From the NCBI GenBank assembly GCA_037442845.1, contig JBBIPL010000028.1:1-22133 (forward strand): DNA of 22,133 bases, in the 5' to 3' direction. Positions 13,980 to 21,255 of the stretch are shown one piece after another (position 1 is the first letter of the stretch; each line of letters begins with the position of its first letter). The notes below the pieces were generated by a model. That model did no database searches. It was not told the origin of the DNA and saw only the letters and a program-made list of their open reading frames with translations. The position numbers were made by a program, and so were the translations under genes. This DNA is from PFJX01 sp037442845. GTDB lineage: Bacteria; Pseudomonadota; Gammaproteobacteria; Burkholderiales; Thiobacillaceae.

Positions 13980-15707
13980 ATGATCACCCGCTTCCGCATC
14001 TCCAACTTCAAGCGCCTGGTCACCGCGGAATTGGAACTCGGCAACGCGGCCGTATTCATCGGTCCTAACAATTCCGGCAAGACCACGGCCTTGCAGGCGC
14101 TGGCCTTGTGGGACATCGGCTGGAAGCGCTGGGCGGAAAAGCGGGACAAGAGTTCGCCCGCCGAGCGTCAGGGCGTGACCATCAACCGCCGCGATCTCTA
14201 TGCCATCCCAGTACCCAGCGCCAAGTTGTTATGGAACGACCTCCACACCCATGACAGCGACCGCGGTTCCGGCAAGCCTAGAACCAACAAGGTACTGATC
14301 ACCCTGGAAGCCGAGGGGGTGCATGAGGACAAACCCTGGCGCTGCGCACTGGAGTTCTACTATGCCAACGAGGAATCCTTCTACTGCCGCCTCAAGGAAG
14401 GCGAGGGGGAAGGCAACGGCGCCAAGGTGCCGGAAGGCGCCCGCAAGCACGCCATCGTCTTCCTGCCGCCCATGTCCGGCCTGGCGGAGCGGGAGCACCG
14501 CAAGGAACCGGGCGAGATCAGCGTCCTCATCGGCGAGGGCCAGACCGCCCAGGTACTGCGCAACCTGTGCTGGCAACTGTTTTCCAGGGATGACAAGAGC
14601 GCCTGGAAAAAACTTGTGGAGCACATCGATGACCTGTTCCAGATCAGGCTTCGGGAACCGGTCTATATCCGCGAGCGCGCCGAACTAACCTTGACCTACA
14701 AGGAACCCAGCGGCGTCGAACTGGATTTGTCGTCCTCCGGGCGCGGCTGCCAGCAGGTGCTGCTGCTGCTTTCCTTCATGTTCGCCAATCCCGGCGCCGT
14801 GCTGCTGCTGGATGAACCCGACGCTCATCTGGAAATCCTGCGCCAGCGCGACGTTTACAACCTGCTCACCGACATCGCCGAGGCCAACGGTTCCCAGATC
14901 GTCGCCGCCAGCCATTCCGAGGTGGTCTTGCAGGAGGCTGCCGAGCGCGATGTGGTCATGGCCTTCGTCGGCAAGCCCCACCGTATCGACACCCGCGCCC
15001 GGGGCCAGATGAAGAAAGCCCTGAAAAGCATCCGCATGGCCGACTATTACCTGGCCGAGCAGAAGGGCTGGATGCTCTATCTGGAAGGCTCCACCGATCT
15101 GGCCATCCTGCGCCGCCTGGCCGAGCGCCTGGATCATCCCGCCAGAACTTTTCTGCATGGTTCGGTGCCGGTGAATTACCTGGGCAGCAATCAACCCCAG
15201 GATGCCCGCCACCACTTCCAGGGGCTGCGCGAAGCCAAGCCGGACCTGGTCGGCATGGCCTTGTTCGATCGGTTGGAAAGGAAATTGCATATCGGTTCCC
15301 AGTTGCTCGAACGCATGTGGTCGCGGCGGGAGATCGAAAACTACCTGGTTACTCCCGAGAGCCTGCGCGCCTTCGTCCAACTCGGCTTGCGCGAGGACGA
15401 CCCGATCGAGCAGGCGGAACGCGCCCGGCGCCTGGAAATCATGGAAGCGTGCATCGCCGAACTGGTCCAGGCCCTGGCCGTGGCACGCCGCCCCGATCCC
15501 TGGGGACCGGACATCAAGGTCACCGACGAATTTCTCGATCCGCTGTTCGAAAACTATTTCCTGCGCTTGGGCACGCCCCAGCAGATCTACAAACGCGACT
15601 ACCACGGCCTGGCCGAGGCCATCCCCCTGGAACAGCTTGCCCCGGAAATCACGGACATGCTGGACGCCATCCTGGATGTCGCCCAACGCGCCGCGCCGGC
15701 TGTCTGA
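13980..15707 (+). CDS. OLD-like ATPase with C-terminal TOPRIM-type nuclease domain
   Basis: An intact 575-aa protein of the OLD/RecF-like AAA group. Known members (OLD, GajA) join an ABC-type ATPase to a TOPRIM nuclease, often for phage defence. The ATPase comes first: MITRFRISNFKRL, Walker A GPNNSGKT (28-35), signature-like SSSGRGCQQ (251-259), Walker B LLLDEPD (275-281) and His312 in AASHSE. A TOPRIM-like segment follows: Glu369 in YLEGSTD (367-373), FDRLER (429-434) where a DxD-type pair is expected, then SRREIENYL (448-456). GGAG precedes ATG 13980. The only neighbours are a Res remnant 22 bases upstream and a Mod-like remnant whose ATG is two bases past the stop; no UvrD helicase partner as in Gabija is present. 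Nuclease activity and a defence role are inferred. Confidence 0.85.
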   Translation: MITRFRISNFKRLVTAELELGNAAVFIGPNNSGKTTALQALALWDIGWKRWAEKRDKSSPAERQGVTINRRDLYAIPVPSAKLLWNDLHTHDSDRGSGKPRTNKVLITLEAEGVHEDKPWRCALEFYYANEESFYCRLKEGEGEGNGAKVPEGARKHAIVFLPPMSGLAEREHRKEPGEISVLIGEGQTAQVLRNLCWQLFSRDDKSAWKKLVEHIDDLFQIRLREPVYIRERAELTLTYKEPSGVELDLSSSGRGCQQVLLLLSFMFANPGAVLLLDEPDAHLEILRQRDVYNLLTDIAEANGSQIVAASHSEVVLQEAAERDVVMAFVGKPHRIDTRARGQMKKALKSIRMADYYLAEQKGWMLYLEGSTDLAILRRLAERLDHPARTFLHGSVPVNYLGSNQPQDARHHFQGLREAKPDLVGMALFDRLERKLHIGSQLLERMWSRREIENYLVTPESLRAFVQLGLREDDPIEQAERARRLEIMEACIAELVQALAVARRPDPWGPDIKVTDEFLDPLFENYFLRLGTPQQIYKRDYHGLAEAIPLEQLAPEITDMLDAILDVAQRAAPAV

Positions 15708-15709
15708 CC

Positions 15710-16146
15710 ATGGCTCGCCCCCCCCGCCTACGACCTGACCGAAACCGAGAAGCGCGACCTCATCGCGCTGATCCAGCAGGCCCGGCCGCTGCCGGAGAAG
15801 TACCGCTTTCTCCTGTTCGAGGACAAGCGCGAGGTGGAATTGGTGTGGAACGGCAAGAGCCGCGACGTGCGTACCACCGTGCTGCCCTTCCAGACCCTGG
15901 AGCACATCGAAGAGCCGCGCCGGGAAGCGCCGGTCATCCAGGCCGATCTGTTCGATCCGCGCGGCCGGCAGATCAAGGGCTGGACCAACAAGCTCATCTC
16001 TACAAGCTGAACAAGAGCAAGGACGGCGTCATCTCCCGTGACAGGCTCACCAAGCACTGGACCGACTGGGTGGACTACTGGGCGGTGGACTTCTCGATTA
16101 CATGAGCCGGCAAGAGATCATCAGGGCGCCGGTGTCGGTCGGCTGA
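15710..16146 (+). pseudogene. Broken type III-like (Mod) DNA methyltransferase remnant
   Basis: Protein-like sequence continues in three frames. From 15729 to 16010 the frame reads YDLTETEKRDLIALIQ, then KYRFLLFEDKREVELVW and GRQIKGWTNKLI, resembling from memory the N-terminus of adenine methyltransferases partnered with Res helicases. It ends at TGA 16008-16010. From 15998 to about 16095 another frame reads LYKLNKSKDGVISRDR and LTKHWTDWVDYWAVDF, resembling the C-terminal part. An extra TC near 16094 shifts to a third frame, DYMSRQEIIRAP, ending at TGA 16144-16146. The catalytic core (FxGxG, DPPY) is missing, so it cannot methylate. The ATG at 15710 is out of frame with the body because of a C8 run (15718-15725); seven Cs would restore it. 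Copies of ACAAGCT at 15988 and 16002 bracket the deletion point. Confidence 0.65.
15718..15725 (+). repeat. C8 homopolymer tract at the start of the Mod-like remnant
   Basis: Eight cytosines follow the third codon of the remnant. As written they separate ATG 15710 from the YDLTETEK frame; one C fewer would join them. Such tracts drive on/off switching of type III mod genes in some pathogens, but a sequencing or assembly error is also possible here. Confidence 0.7.
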
Positions 16147-16162
16147 ATCAGGAATTTTTTGT

Positions 16163-16861
16163 ATGCCCATTTCATTGCCAACTTTTCATCCCTCATCCCA
16201 AGTTATTCCCGTCATCGCCATCGATGGCCCCTCCGCCTCCGGCAAGGGCACCGTCGCCGCCCTGGTGGCCCAGGCTCTGGGATTCCATTATCTGGATAGC
16301 GGCGCCCTCTACCGGGTGACCGCCCATGCCGCCCAGCGTGCCGGGGTGTCCCTGGACGACGAAGGCGCACTGGCGGATTTGGCCAAGGGGCTGGACCTGC
16401 GCTTCGACGGTGTCGAGGTATTCCTGCACGGGGAGCCGGTGGGGGACGCCATCCGCACCGAGGAGGCGGGCCGCGCCGCCTCGAAGATCGCCGCCATGCC
16501 GGTGCTGCGCGCCGCTCTGCTGGAGCGCCAGCGCACGTTCCGCCGGGCGCCCGGCCTGGTCACCGACGGCCGCGACATGGGCTCGGTGGTGTTCCCCGAC
16601 GCGACGCTGAAAATCTTCCTCACCGCGAGCTGCGAGGAGCGGGCGAAAAGACGCTATAAGCAGTTGATTGAAAAAGGCTTCGATGCTAACCTCGCGGCCC
16701 TGTTTGAGGACTTGAGCGAGCGGGATGCGCGCGATGCGGCGCGGGCCGCGGCTCCCCTGAAACAGTCGGCGGATGCCGTGTTGCTGGATACCACCGGCCT
16801 CAGCATCGACGAGGCCGTGCAGCAGGTGCTGCGGGATTACCGCGCCGCTTCCGCCGTCTGA
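16163..16861 (+). CDS. cmk: Cytidylate kinase
   Basis: A 232-aa cytoplasmic kinase that phosphorylates CMP and dCMP using ATP. The P-loop GPSASGKGT is at 22-30, followed by the substrate region YLDSGALYR, the family signature GRDMGSVVFPDA, and the lid region around RAKRRYKQL. Length fits E. coli Cmk (227 aa). The start at ATG 16163 has AGGAA eight bases upstream and gives a slightly long N-terminal lead of about 14 residues before the first beta-strand. In related genomes cmk follows aroA; here it follows the Mod-like remnant by 16 bases, so its original upstream signals may have been replaced. A strong terminator lies just after it. Confidence 0.96.
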   Translation: MPISLPTFHPSSQVIPVIAIDGPSASGKGTVAALVAQALGFHYLDSGALYRVTAHAAQRAGVSLDDEGALADLAKGLDLRFDGVEVFLHGEPVGDAIRTEEAGRAASKIAAMPVLRAALLERQRTFRRAPGLVTDGRDMGSVVFPDATLKIFLTASCEERAKRRYKQLIEKGFDANLAALFEDLSERDARDAARAAAPLKQSADAVLLDTTGLSIDEAVQQVLRDYRAASAV

Positions 16862-16865
16862 ACCG

Positions 16866-16917
16866 CCGAAAGGCCGTGCCCGGAAACGCCGGTGCGCCTT
16901 TCGGTTTTTGTTTTTTT
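16866..16917 (+). terminator. Rho-independent terminator between cmk and rpsA
   Basis: CCGAAAGG (16866-16873) pairs perfectly with CCTTTCGG (16897-16904) around a 23-base GC-rich loop that can itself fold. Five Ts, one G and seven Ts follow at once (16905-16917). It starts four bases after the cmk stop. It should end or weaken transcription before rpsA, which then needs read-through or its own promoter. Confidence 0.8.
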
Positions 16918-16959
16918 AACCAACCCGCCGTGGCGACACGGTTTTTTCTAGGTTTCCAC

Positions 16960-18672
16960 ATGTCCACCGCAACCGCCAGCCAACCCATGGAATCCATGGA
17001 ATCTTTTGCCGCCATGTTTGAAGAAAGCATTTCCAAGCAGGAAATGCGTCATGGCGAAGTCATCACCGCCGAGGTCGTCGGCATCGACGACAACTTCGTC
17101 ACCGTCAACGCCGGCCTCAAGTCCGAGAGTCTGATTCCCGTCGAGGAGTTCAAGAACGACCGCGGCGCAGTGGAAGTGCAGGTGGGCGACTTCATCCAGG
17201 TCGCCATCGAGTCCATCGAGGACGGCTACGGCTCCACCAAGCTGTCGCGCGACCGCGCCCGCCGCCTGGCCGCCTGGCTGGACCTGGAGGCCGCCATGGA
17301 AGAGGGCCGCGTGGTCAAGGGCGTGATCAACGGCAAGGTGAAGGGCGGCCTCACGGTCATGTGCAACGGCATCCGCGCCTTCCTGCCCGGCTCGCTGGTG
17401 GACGTGCGTCCCATCAAGGACACCACGCCGTTCGAGAACAAGGAATGCGAATTCAAAGTCATCAAGCTGGACCGCAAGCGCAACAACGTGGTGGTCTCCC
17501 GCAAGGCCGTGATCGAGCAGAGCATGGGCGCCGAGCGCGAGACCCTGCTGGCCAACCTGAAGGAAGGCGCGCAGGTCAAGGGCGTCGTCAAGAACATCAC
17601 CGAATACGGCGCCTTCGTCGATCTGGGCGGCATCGACGGCCTGCTGCACATCACCGACCTGGCCTGGCGGCGCGTCAAGCATCCCTCCGAAGTGGTCACC
17701 GTCGGCGACGAGGTCACCGCCGTGGTGCTCAAGTTCGACCAGGACAAGAACCGCGTCTCCCTGGGCCTGAAGCAGTTGGGCGAGGACCCCTGGGTGGGCC
17801 TGTCGCGTCGCTACCCCGCCGGCACCCGCATGTTCGGCAAGGTGGCCAACCTCACCGACTACGGTTGCTTCGTCGAGATCGAGCCCGGCATCGAAGGTCT
17901 GGTGCACGTCTCCGAGATGGACTGGACGAACAAGAACGTCAATCCGTCGAAGATGGTCTCCCTGGGCGACGAGGTCGAAGTCATGGTGCTGGATATCGAC
18001 GAGGATCGCCGCCGCATCTCCCTGGGTATGAAGCAGTGCAAGTCCAATCCCTGGGACGATTTCGCCATGAACTTCAAGAAGGGCGACAAGGTGAAGGGGC
18101 AGATCAAGTCCATCACCGACTTCGGCGTCTTCATCGGCCTGTCCGGCGGCATCGACGGCCTGGTGCATCTGTCCGACCTGTCCTGGAGCCTGAGCGGCGA
18201 GGAGGCCCTGCGCAACTATCGCAAGGGCGAGGAAGTGGAAGCCGTGGTGTTGGCCATCGACGTCGAGAAGGAGCGCATCTCCCTGGGCATCAAGCAGATG
18301 GAGAACGACCCCTTCAACGCCTACGTGGCCACCCATGACAAGGGCTGCATCGTCAAGGGCGCGGTCAAGTCCCTGGATGCCAAGGGCGCGGTCATCACCC
18401 TGGACGGCGAGGTGGAAGGCTACCTGCGCGCCTCCGAGGTTTCCCGCGAGCGCGTCGAGGACATCCGCAACCACCTGAAGGAAGGCGACGCGGTGGAGGC
18501 GGTGATCATCAATCTTGACCGCAAGAACCGCCAGATCAACCTGTCCATCAAGGCCAAGGATGCCGCCGAGCAATCCGAGGCTCTGCGCAAGCTGGCTTCC
18601 GAGCAGTCCACCGGCACCACCAACCTGGGCGCCCTGCTCAAGGCCAAGCTCGACAACAAGAGCGCGGAATGA
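16960..18672 (+). CDS. rpsA: 30S ribosomal protein S1
   Basis: A 570-aa RNA-binding protein of the small ribosomal subunit that helps bring mRNA to the ribosome. It contains six S1 repeats; the later ones show the clear pattern GxVKxITxYGAFVDLGGIDG, then LLHITDL, with copies near residues 210, 295, 382 and 470. Length is near E. coli S1 (557 aa). The start at ATG 16960 (MSTATASQPMESMESFAAMFEES) has only a weak AGG upstream; ATGs at 16987 and 16996 are alternatives with no better site, and S1 genes often lack strong Shine-Dalgarno sequences. ihfB follows immediately, a conserved pairing. Confidence 0.97.
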   Translation: MSTATASQPMESMESFAAMFEESISKQEMRHGEVITAEVVGIDDNFVTVNAGLKSESLIPVEEFKNDRGAVEVQVGDFIQVAIESIEDGYGSTKLSRDRARRLAAWLDLEAAMEEGRVVKGVINGKVKGGLTVMCNGIRAFLPGSLVDVRPIKDTTPFENKECEFKVIKLDRKRNNVVVSRKAVIEQSMGAERETLLANLKEGAQVKGVVKNITEYGAFVDLGGIDGLLHITDLAWRRVKHPSEVVTVGDEVTAVVLKFDQDKNRVSLGLKQLGEDPWVGLSRRYPAGTRMFGKVANLTDYGCFVEIEPGIEGLVHVSEMDWTNKNVNPSKMVSLGDEVEVMVLDIDEDRRRISLGMKQCKSNPWDDFAMNFKKGDKVKGQIKSITDFGVFIGLSGGIDGLVHLSDLSWSLSGEEALRNYRKGEEVEAVVLAIDVEKERISLGIKQMENDPFNAYVATHDKGCIVKGAVKSLDAKGAVITLDGEVEGYLRASEVSRERVEDIRNHLKEGDAVEAVIINLDRKNRQINLSIKAKDAAEQSEALRKLASEQSTGTTNLGALLKAKLDNKSAE

Positions 18673-18686
18673 TCGAGAAGGGCGCC

Positions 18687-18971
18687 ATGACCAGGTCGGA
18701 GCTGATCGCCCGGCTGGCGGAGCGCCATCCTCATCTGGTGGCGGCGGACGCCGAACTCGCGGTGAAGACGATCCTCGATGCCATGACCAGCAGTTTGGTG
18801 GAAGGGAAACGCATCGAGATCCGCGGGTTCGGCAGCTTCAGCCTGAATTTCCGCCCGCCCCGGGTGGGACGCAACCCCAAGACCGGCGAGAAGGTGCACG
18901 TCGCAGGCAAGCACGTGCCCCATTTCAAGGCGGGCAAGGAATTGCGCGACCGCGTCGATTTCAAGGACTAA
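18687..18971 (+). CDS. ihfB: Integration host factor subunit beta
   Basis: A 94-aa DNA-bending protein that forms a heterodimer with IhfA and shapes promoters, recombination sites and replication origins. The family signature GKRIEIRGFGSFSLNFR is followed by the DNA-contacting arm GRNPKTGEKV and the ending VPHFKAGKELRDRV. The start is set at ATG 18687 (MTRSELIARL), which gives exactly the E. coli IhfB length and has GAAGG five bases upstream. An in-frame ATG at 18669, overlapping the rpsA stop as ATGA, would add six residues and is less likely. Its place after rpsA is conserved in Proteobacteria. Confidence 0.96.
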   Translation: MTRSELIARLAERHPHLVAADAELAVKTILDAMTSSLVEGKRIEIRGFGSFSLNFRPPRVGRNPKTGEKVHVAGKHVPHFKAGKELRDRVDFKD

Positions 18972-18992
18972 CCAGTATTCCCGCATGCTTCG

Positions 18993-19011
18993 ACGCCCCC
19001 GCCGGGGGCGT
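18993..19011 (+). terminator. GC-rich hairpin between ihfB and lapA
   Basis: ACGCCCCC and GGGGGCGT form a perfect 8-bp stem with a GCC loop 22 bases after the ihfB stop. There is no T tract, so it may be a weak or Rho-assisted terminator or a stabilising 3' structure. Confidence 0.35.
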
Positions 19012-19051
19012 TGCCGCGGACGGCGTTGTGGCCTGCCACCGGCCATGCCGC

Positions 19052-19057
19052 TACAAT
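19052..19057 (+). promoter_or_regulatory. Candidate -10 element for lapA-lapB-pyrF
   Basis: TACAAT matches TATAAT at five of six positions and lies about 30 bases before the lapA start, downstream of the hairpin. The only -35-like hexamer, TTGTGG (19026-19031), is 20 bases away, which is too far for a good sigma70 promoter. The same TACAAT hexamer lies upstream of serC. Confidence 0.3.
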
Positions 19058-19087
19058 TCCAGGCCATTCCATCCCTCGCCTGTTCCC

Positions 19088-19333
19088 GTGCGCACGCTGG
19101 CGCTTCCCCTCAAGCTCATCCTTTTCCTGTTGCTGCTGGGGTTTGCCGCGCTCAACAGCGACAGCGTCACGCTGCGCTATTTCCTCGGCCTGGAGTGGCA
19201 GGCGCCGCTGTCCCTGGTCATCCTTCTGGTCTTCGCCGTCGGCCTGCTGACCGGGCTGCTCGCCTGCACCAGCCGACTTCTGCGCAGTCACCGCGAATTG
19301 CGCGAGCTGCGCCGTGCACTGCACAAGGAATGA
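19088..19333 (+). CDS. lapA: LapA family (DUF1049) inner-membrane protein
   Basis: An 81-aa membrane protein with two hydrophobic segments (about residues 5-22 and 40-60) and a basic, Arg-rich C-terminal tail (LLRSHRELRELRRALHKE), as in LapA. It lies beside LapB, which controls lipopolysaccharide assembly by regulating LpxC turnover; the exact part of LapA is poorly defined. The GTG at 19088 is chosen because it starts right before the first membrane segment; no ATG is available and no strong ribosome-binding site is seen. Its stop overlaps the lapB start as ATGA. Confidence 0.88.
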   Translation: MRTLALPLKLILFLLLLGFAALNSDSVTLRYFLGLEWQAPLSLVILLVFAVGLLTGLLACTSRLLRSHRELRELRRALHKE

Positions 19334-20493
19334 GCTTGGAATTCGAATCCTGGTATCTGCTGGTCATTCCGCTGTTCTTCGCACTCGGCTGGATCGCCGC
19401 CCGCATCGACATCCGCCACGTCATGCAGGAATCGCGCGCGGTGCCGCGCTCCTATTTCAAGGGCCTCAACTACCTGCTCAACGAGCAGCCGGACAAGGCC
19501 ATCGAAGCATTTCTCGAAGTCGCCAAGATGGACCCGGATACCCTCGAGCTGCATTTCGCGCTGGGCGCCCTGTTCCGCCGCCGCGGCGAACTCGACCGCG
19601 CCATCCGCATCCACCAGAACCTGGTGGACCGCGCCGATCTGTCGCAGGACCCGCGCATGAAGGCGCTCTACGAACTCGGCGAGGATTTCCTCAAGGCCGG
19701 CCTGCTGGACCGCGCCGAGTCGGTGTTCCGCCGCCTGGAATCGGGCAGCCACGCGCGCGAGGCCCTGCGCAACATCCTCGATATCCAGGTGCTCACCAAG
19801 GACTGGCCGCAAGCCATCCAGACCGCCGCCCGCCTGGAGAAGCTGGGCTGTCCGGCGCAGCACGCGGATACCGCGCATTACTACAGCGAGATGGCCGTGG
19901 CCGCCCTGTTGAAGGACGATTTCGCGGCGGCGCGGGCGCACCTGGATGATGCCTTGCGGGAAAACAAGCGTTCCGCGCGGGCCTGGATGCTGCGCGGCGA
20001 TCTGGAGGCGAAGGCGGGACGCGATGAAGAAGCCATCGCCGCCTGGCGCCGGCTGGAAGAGATCAACCCCGCCTTCCTGCCCACCGTGGCCGAGCGCCTG
20101 GTGCAGGCCCACCTCCGCCTGGGCCGGCAGGAGCAGGTCATTGCTCTGCTGAAAGCCTATCTCGACCGCCAGCCCAGCCCCGACCTGCTGCATCTGGTGT
20201 TTCAGACCGTGGCCGAGCATCAGGGCTGGCCGGCCGCCCGCCAGCTGGCCGCGGAAGAGCTCAAGCGGCATCCCAGCCTGCGCGCTCTCGACGACTATCT
20301 GCAGGCCAGCAATGCCGTGCAGCCGGAATCGGTGGAGGGGCGACTGGCGCAGGACCTGGTGCATCGCCAGGTCAGCCGCGCGGCCTATTACCTGTGCGGC
20401 AATTGCGGCTTCAAGGCGCGCCAGTTCTTCTGGCAGTGCCCGGCCTGCGCGCGCTGGGAAAGCATCCCGCCGGAACGGGTGGAGCATGACTGA
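19330..20493 (+). CDS. lapB: Lipopolysaccharide assembly protein LapB (YciM)
   Basis: A 387-aa inner-membrane-anchored TPR protein. In E. coli LapB works with FtsH to control LpxC and so balance LPS against phospholipid. The N-terminus has one membrane segment (about 7-24), then tetratricopeptide-like repeats (YFKGLNYLLNEQPDKAIEAF onward). A C-terminal rubredoxin-type zinc site has Cys356, Cys359, Cys370 and Cys373 (CGNCGF, CPAC). Length matches E. coli LapB (389 aa). It is coupled to lapA by a 4-base overlap and its end overlaps pyrF by eight bases. Confidence 0.95.
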   Translation: MSLEFESWYLLVIPLFFALGWIAARIDIRHVMQESRAVPRSYFKGLNYLLNEQPDKAIEAFLEVAKMDPDTLELHFALGALFRRRGELDRAIRIHQNLVDRADLSQDPRMKALYELGEDFLKAGLLDRAESVFRRLESGSHAREALRNILDIQVLTKDWPQAIQTAARLEKLGCPAQHADTAHYYSEMAVAALLKDDFAAARAHLDDALRENKRSARAWMLRGDLEAKAGRDEEAIAAWRRLEEINPAFLPTVAERLVQAHLRLGRQEQVIALLKAYLDRQPSPDLLHLVFQTVAEHQGWPAARQLAAEELKRHPSLRALDDYLQASNAVQPESVEGRLAQDLVHRQVSRAAYYLCGNCGFKARQFFWQCPACARWESIPPERVEHD

Positions 20494-21184
20494 TCCGCGC
20501 GTCATCGTCGCCCTCGATTACGCGGATGCCGCCGCCGCCCGCGCCGTGGCGGCGCGCCTGCGCCCGGACCTGTGCCGCCTGAAGGTGGGCAAGGAGCTGT
20601 TCGTCGCGGCCGGGCCCGATTTCGTGTGCGAGCTGGTGGGACAGGGCTTTGCCGTGTTCCTCGATCTGAAGTTCCACGATATCCCGAATACCGTCGCCCA
20701 GGCCTGCAAGGCCGCCGCCCGCCTCGGCGTGTGGATGCTGAACGTGCATGCCGCGGGCGGTCCGCGCATGCTCGCGGCCGCGCGCGAGGCCGTCGAGAGT
20801 GGCCCGGCGCGGCCGCTGCTGATCGCGGTGACGGTGCTGACCAGCATGGGCAGTGAGGAACTGCAAGCCATCGGCGTCGACGCCGACCCGGAGCTGCAGG
20901 TCCTGCGTCTCGCCGGACTGGCGCGCGACGCGGGTCTGGACGGCGTGGTCTGCTCCGCCCTGGAGGCCCCCGCGCTGCGGCGGCACATGGGCGCGCATTT
21001 CCGCCTGGTGACGCCCGGTATCCGCCCCGCCGGCAGCGCCGCCGGCGACCAGACCCGCATTCTCACGCCGGCTCAGGCGGTGCGCGCCGGCGCCGATGAT
21101 CTGGTGATCGGCCGCCCCATTACCCAGGCAGCCGATCCCGTCGCCGAACTGGAAAGAATCGCCGCCGAAATCGCCGCGTGTTGA
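20486..21184 (+). CDS. pyrF: Orotidine 5'-phosphate decarboxylase
   Basis: A 232-aa enzyme that removes CO2 from OMP to make UMP, the last step of pyrimidine synthesis. The charged catalytic network is visible: Asp11 in VALDYAD, Lys33 in RLKVGKELF, then Asp60, Lys62 and Asp65 in FLDLKFHDIPNT. The phosphate-binding VTPGIRP and GRPIT motifs are present. Length fits the E. coli-type group I enzyme (245 aa). The ATG at 20486 lies inside the end of lapB, suggesting translational coupling. Adjacency of lapB and pyrF is common in Proteobacteria. Confidence 0.97.
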   Translation: MTDPRVIVALDYADAAAARAVAARLRPDLCRLKVGKELFVAAGPDFVCELVGQGFAVFLDLKFHDIPNTVAQACKAAARLGVWMLNVHAAGGPRMLAAAREAVESGPARPLLIAVTVLTSMGSEELQAIGVDADPELQVLRLAGLARDAGLDGVVCSALEAPALRRHMGAHFRLVTPGIRPAGSAAGDQTRILTPAQAVRAGADDLVIGRPITQAADPVAELERIAAEIAAC

Positions 21185-21219
21185 GGCCTCGCGGCGGCGT
21201 CGGCTGATCGCTCGGCAAG

Positions 21220-21225
21220 TAAAAT
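21220..21225 (+). promoter_or_regulatory. Candidate -10 element for cysM
   Basis: TAAAAT (five of six matches to TATAAT) lies in the 71-base gap before cysM, about 30 bases ahead of its ATG. No good -35 is visible at the right distance, so this is tentative. Confidence 0.25.
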
Positions 21226-21255
21226 CCGCTAGCCGTTCGCCATGGAGCCTCCGCC

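Noticed and set aside
13980..15707. Calling the ATPase gene GajA of a Gabija system
   Set aside because: No UvrD-like GajB helicase gene adjoins it, and the acidic motif in the nuclease half differs. Similar length and layout alone are not enough.
12799..16159. Similar T-rich stretches at both ends of the island (near 12799 and 16150) as possible direct repeats
   Set aside because: Only about 9 of 11 bases agree and most are a T run, so chance is enough to explain it. No target duplication or attachment site can be claimed.
18669..18686. Earlier ATG for ihfB overlapping the rpsA stop
   Set aside because: The downstream ATG at 18687 has a better ribosome-binding site and gives exactly the family length and N-terminus.
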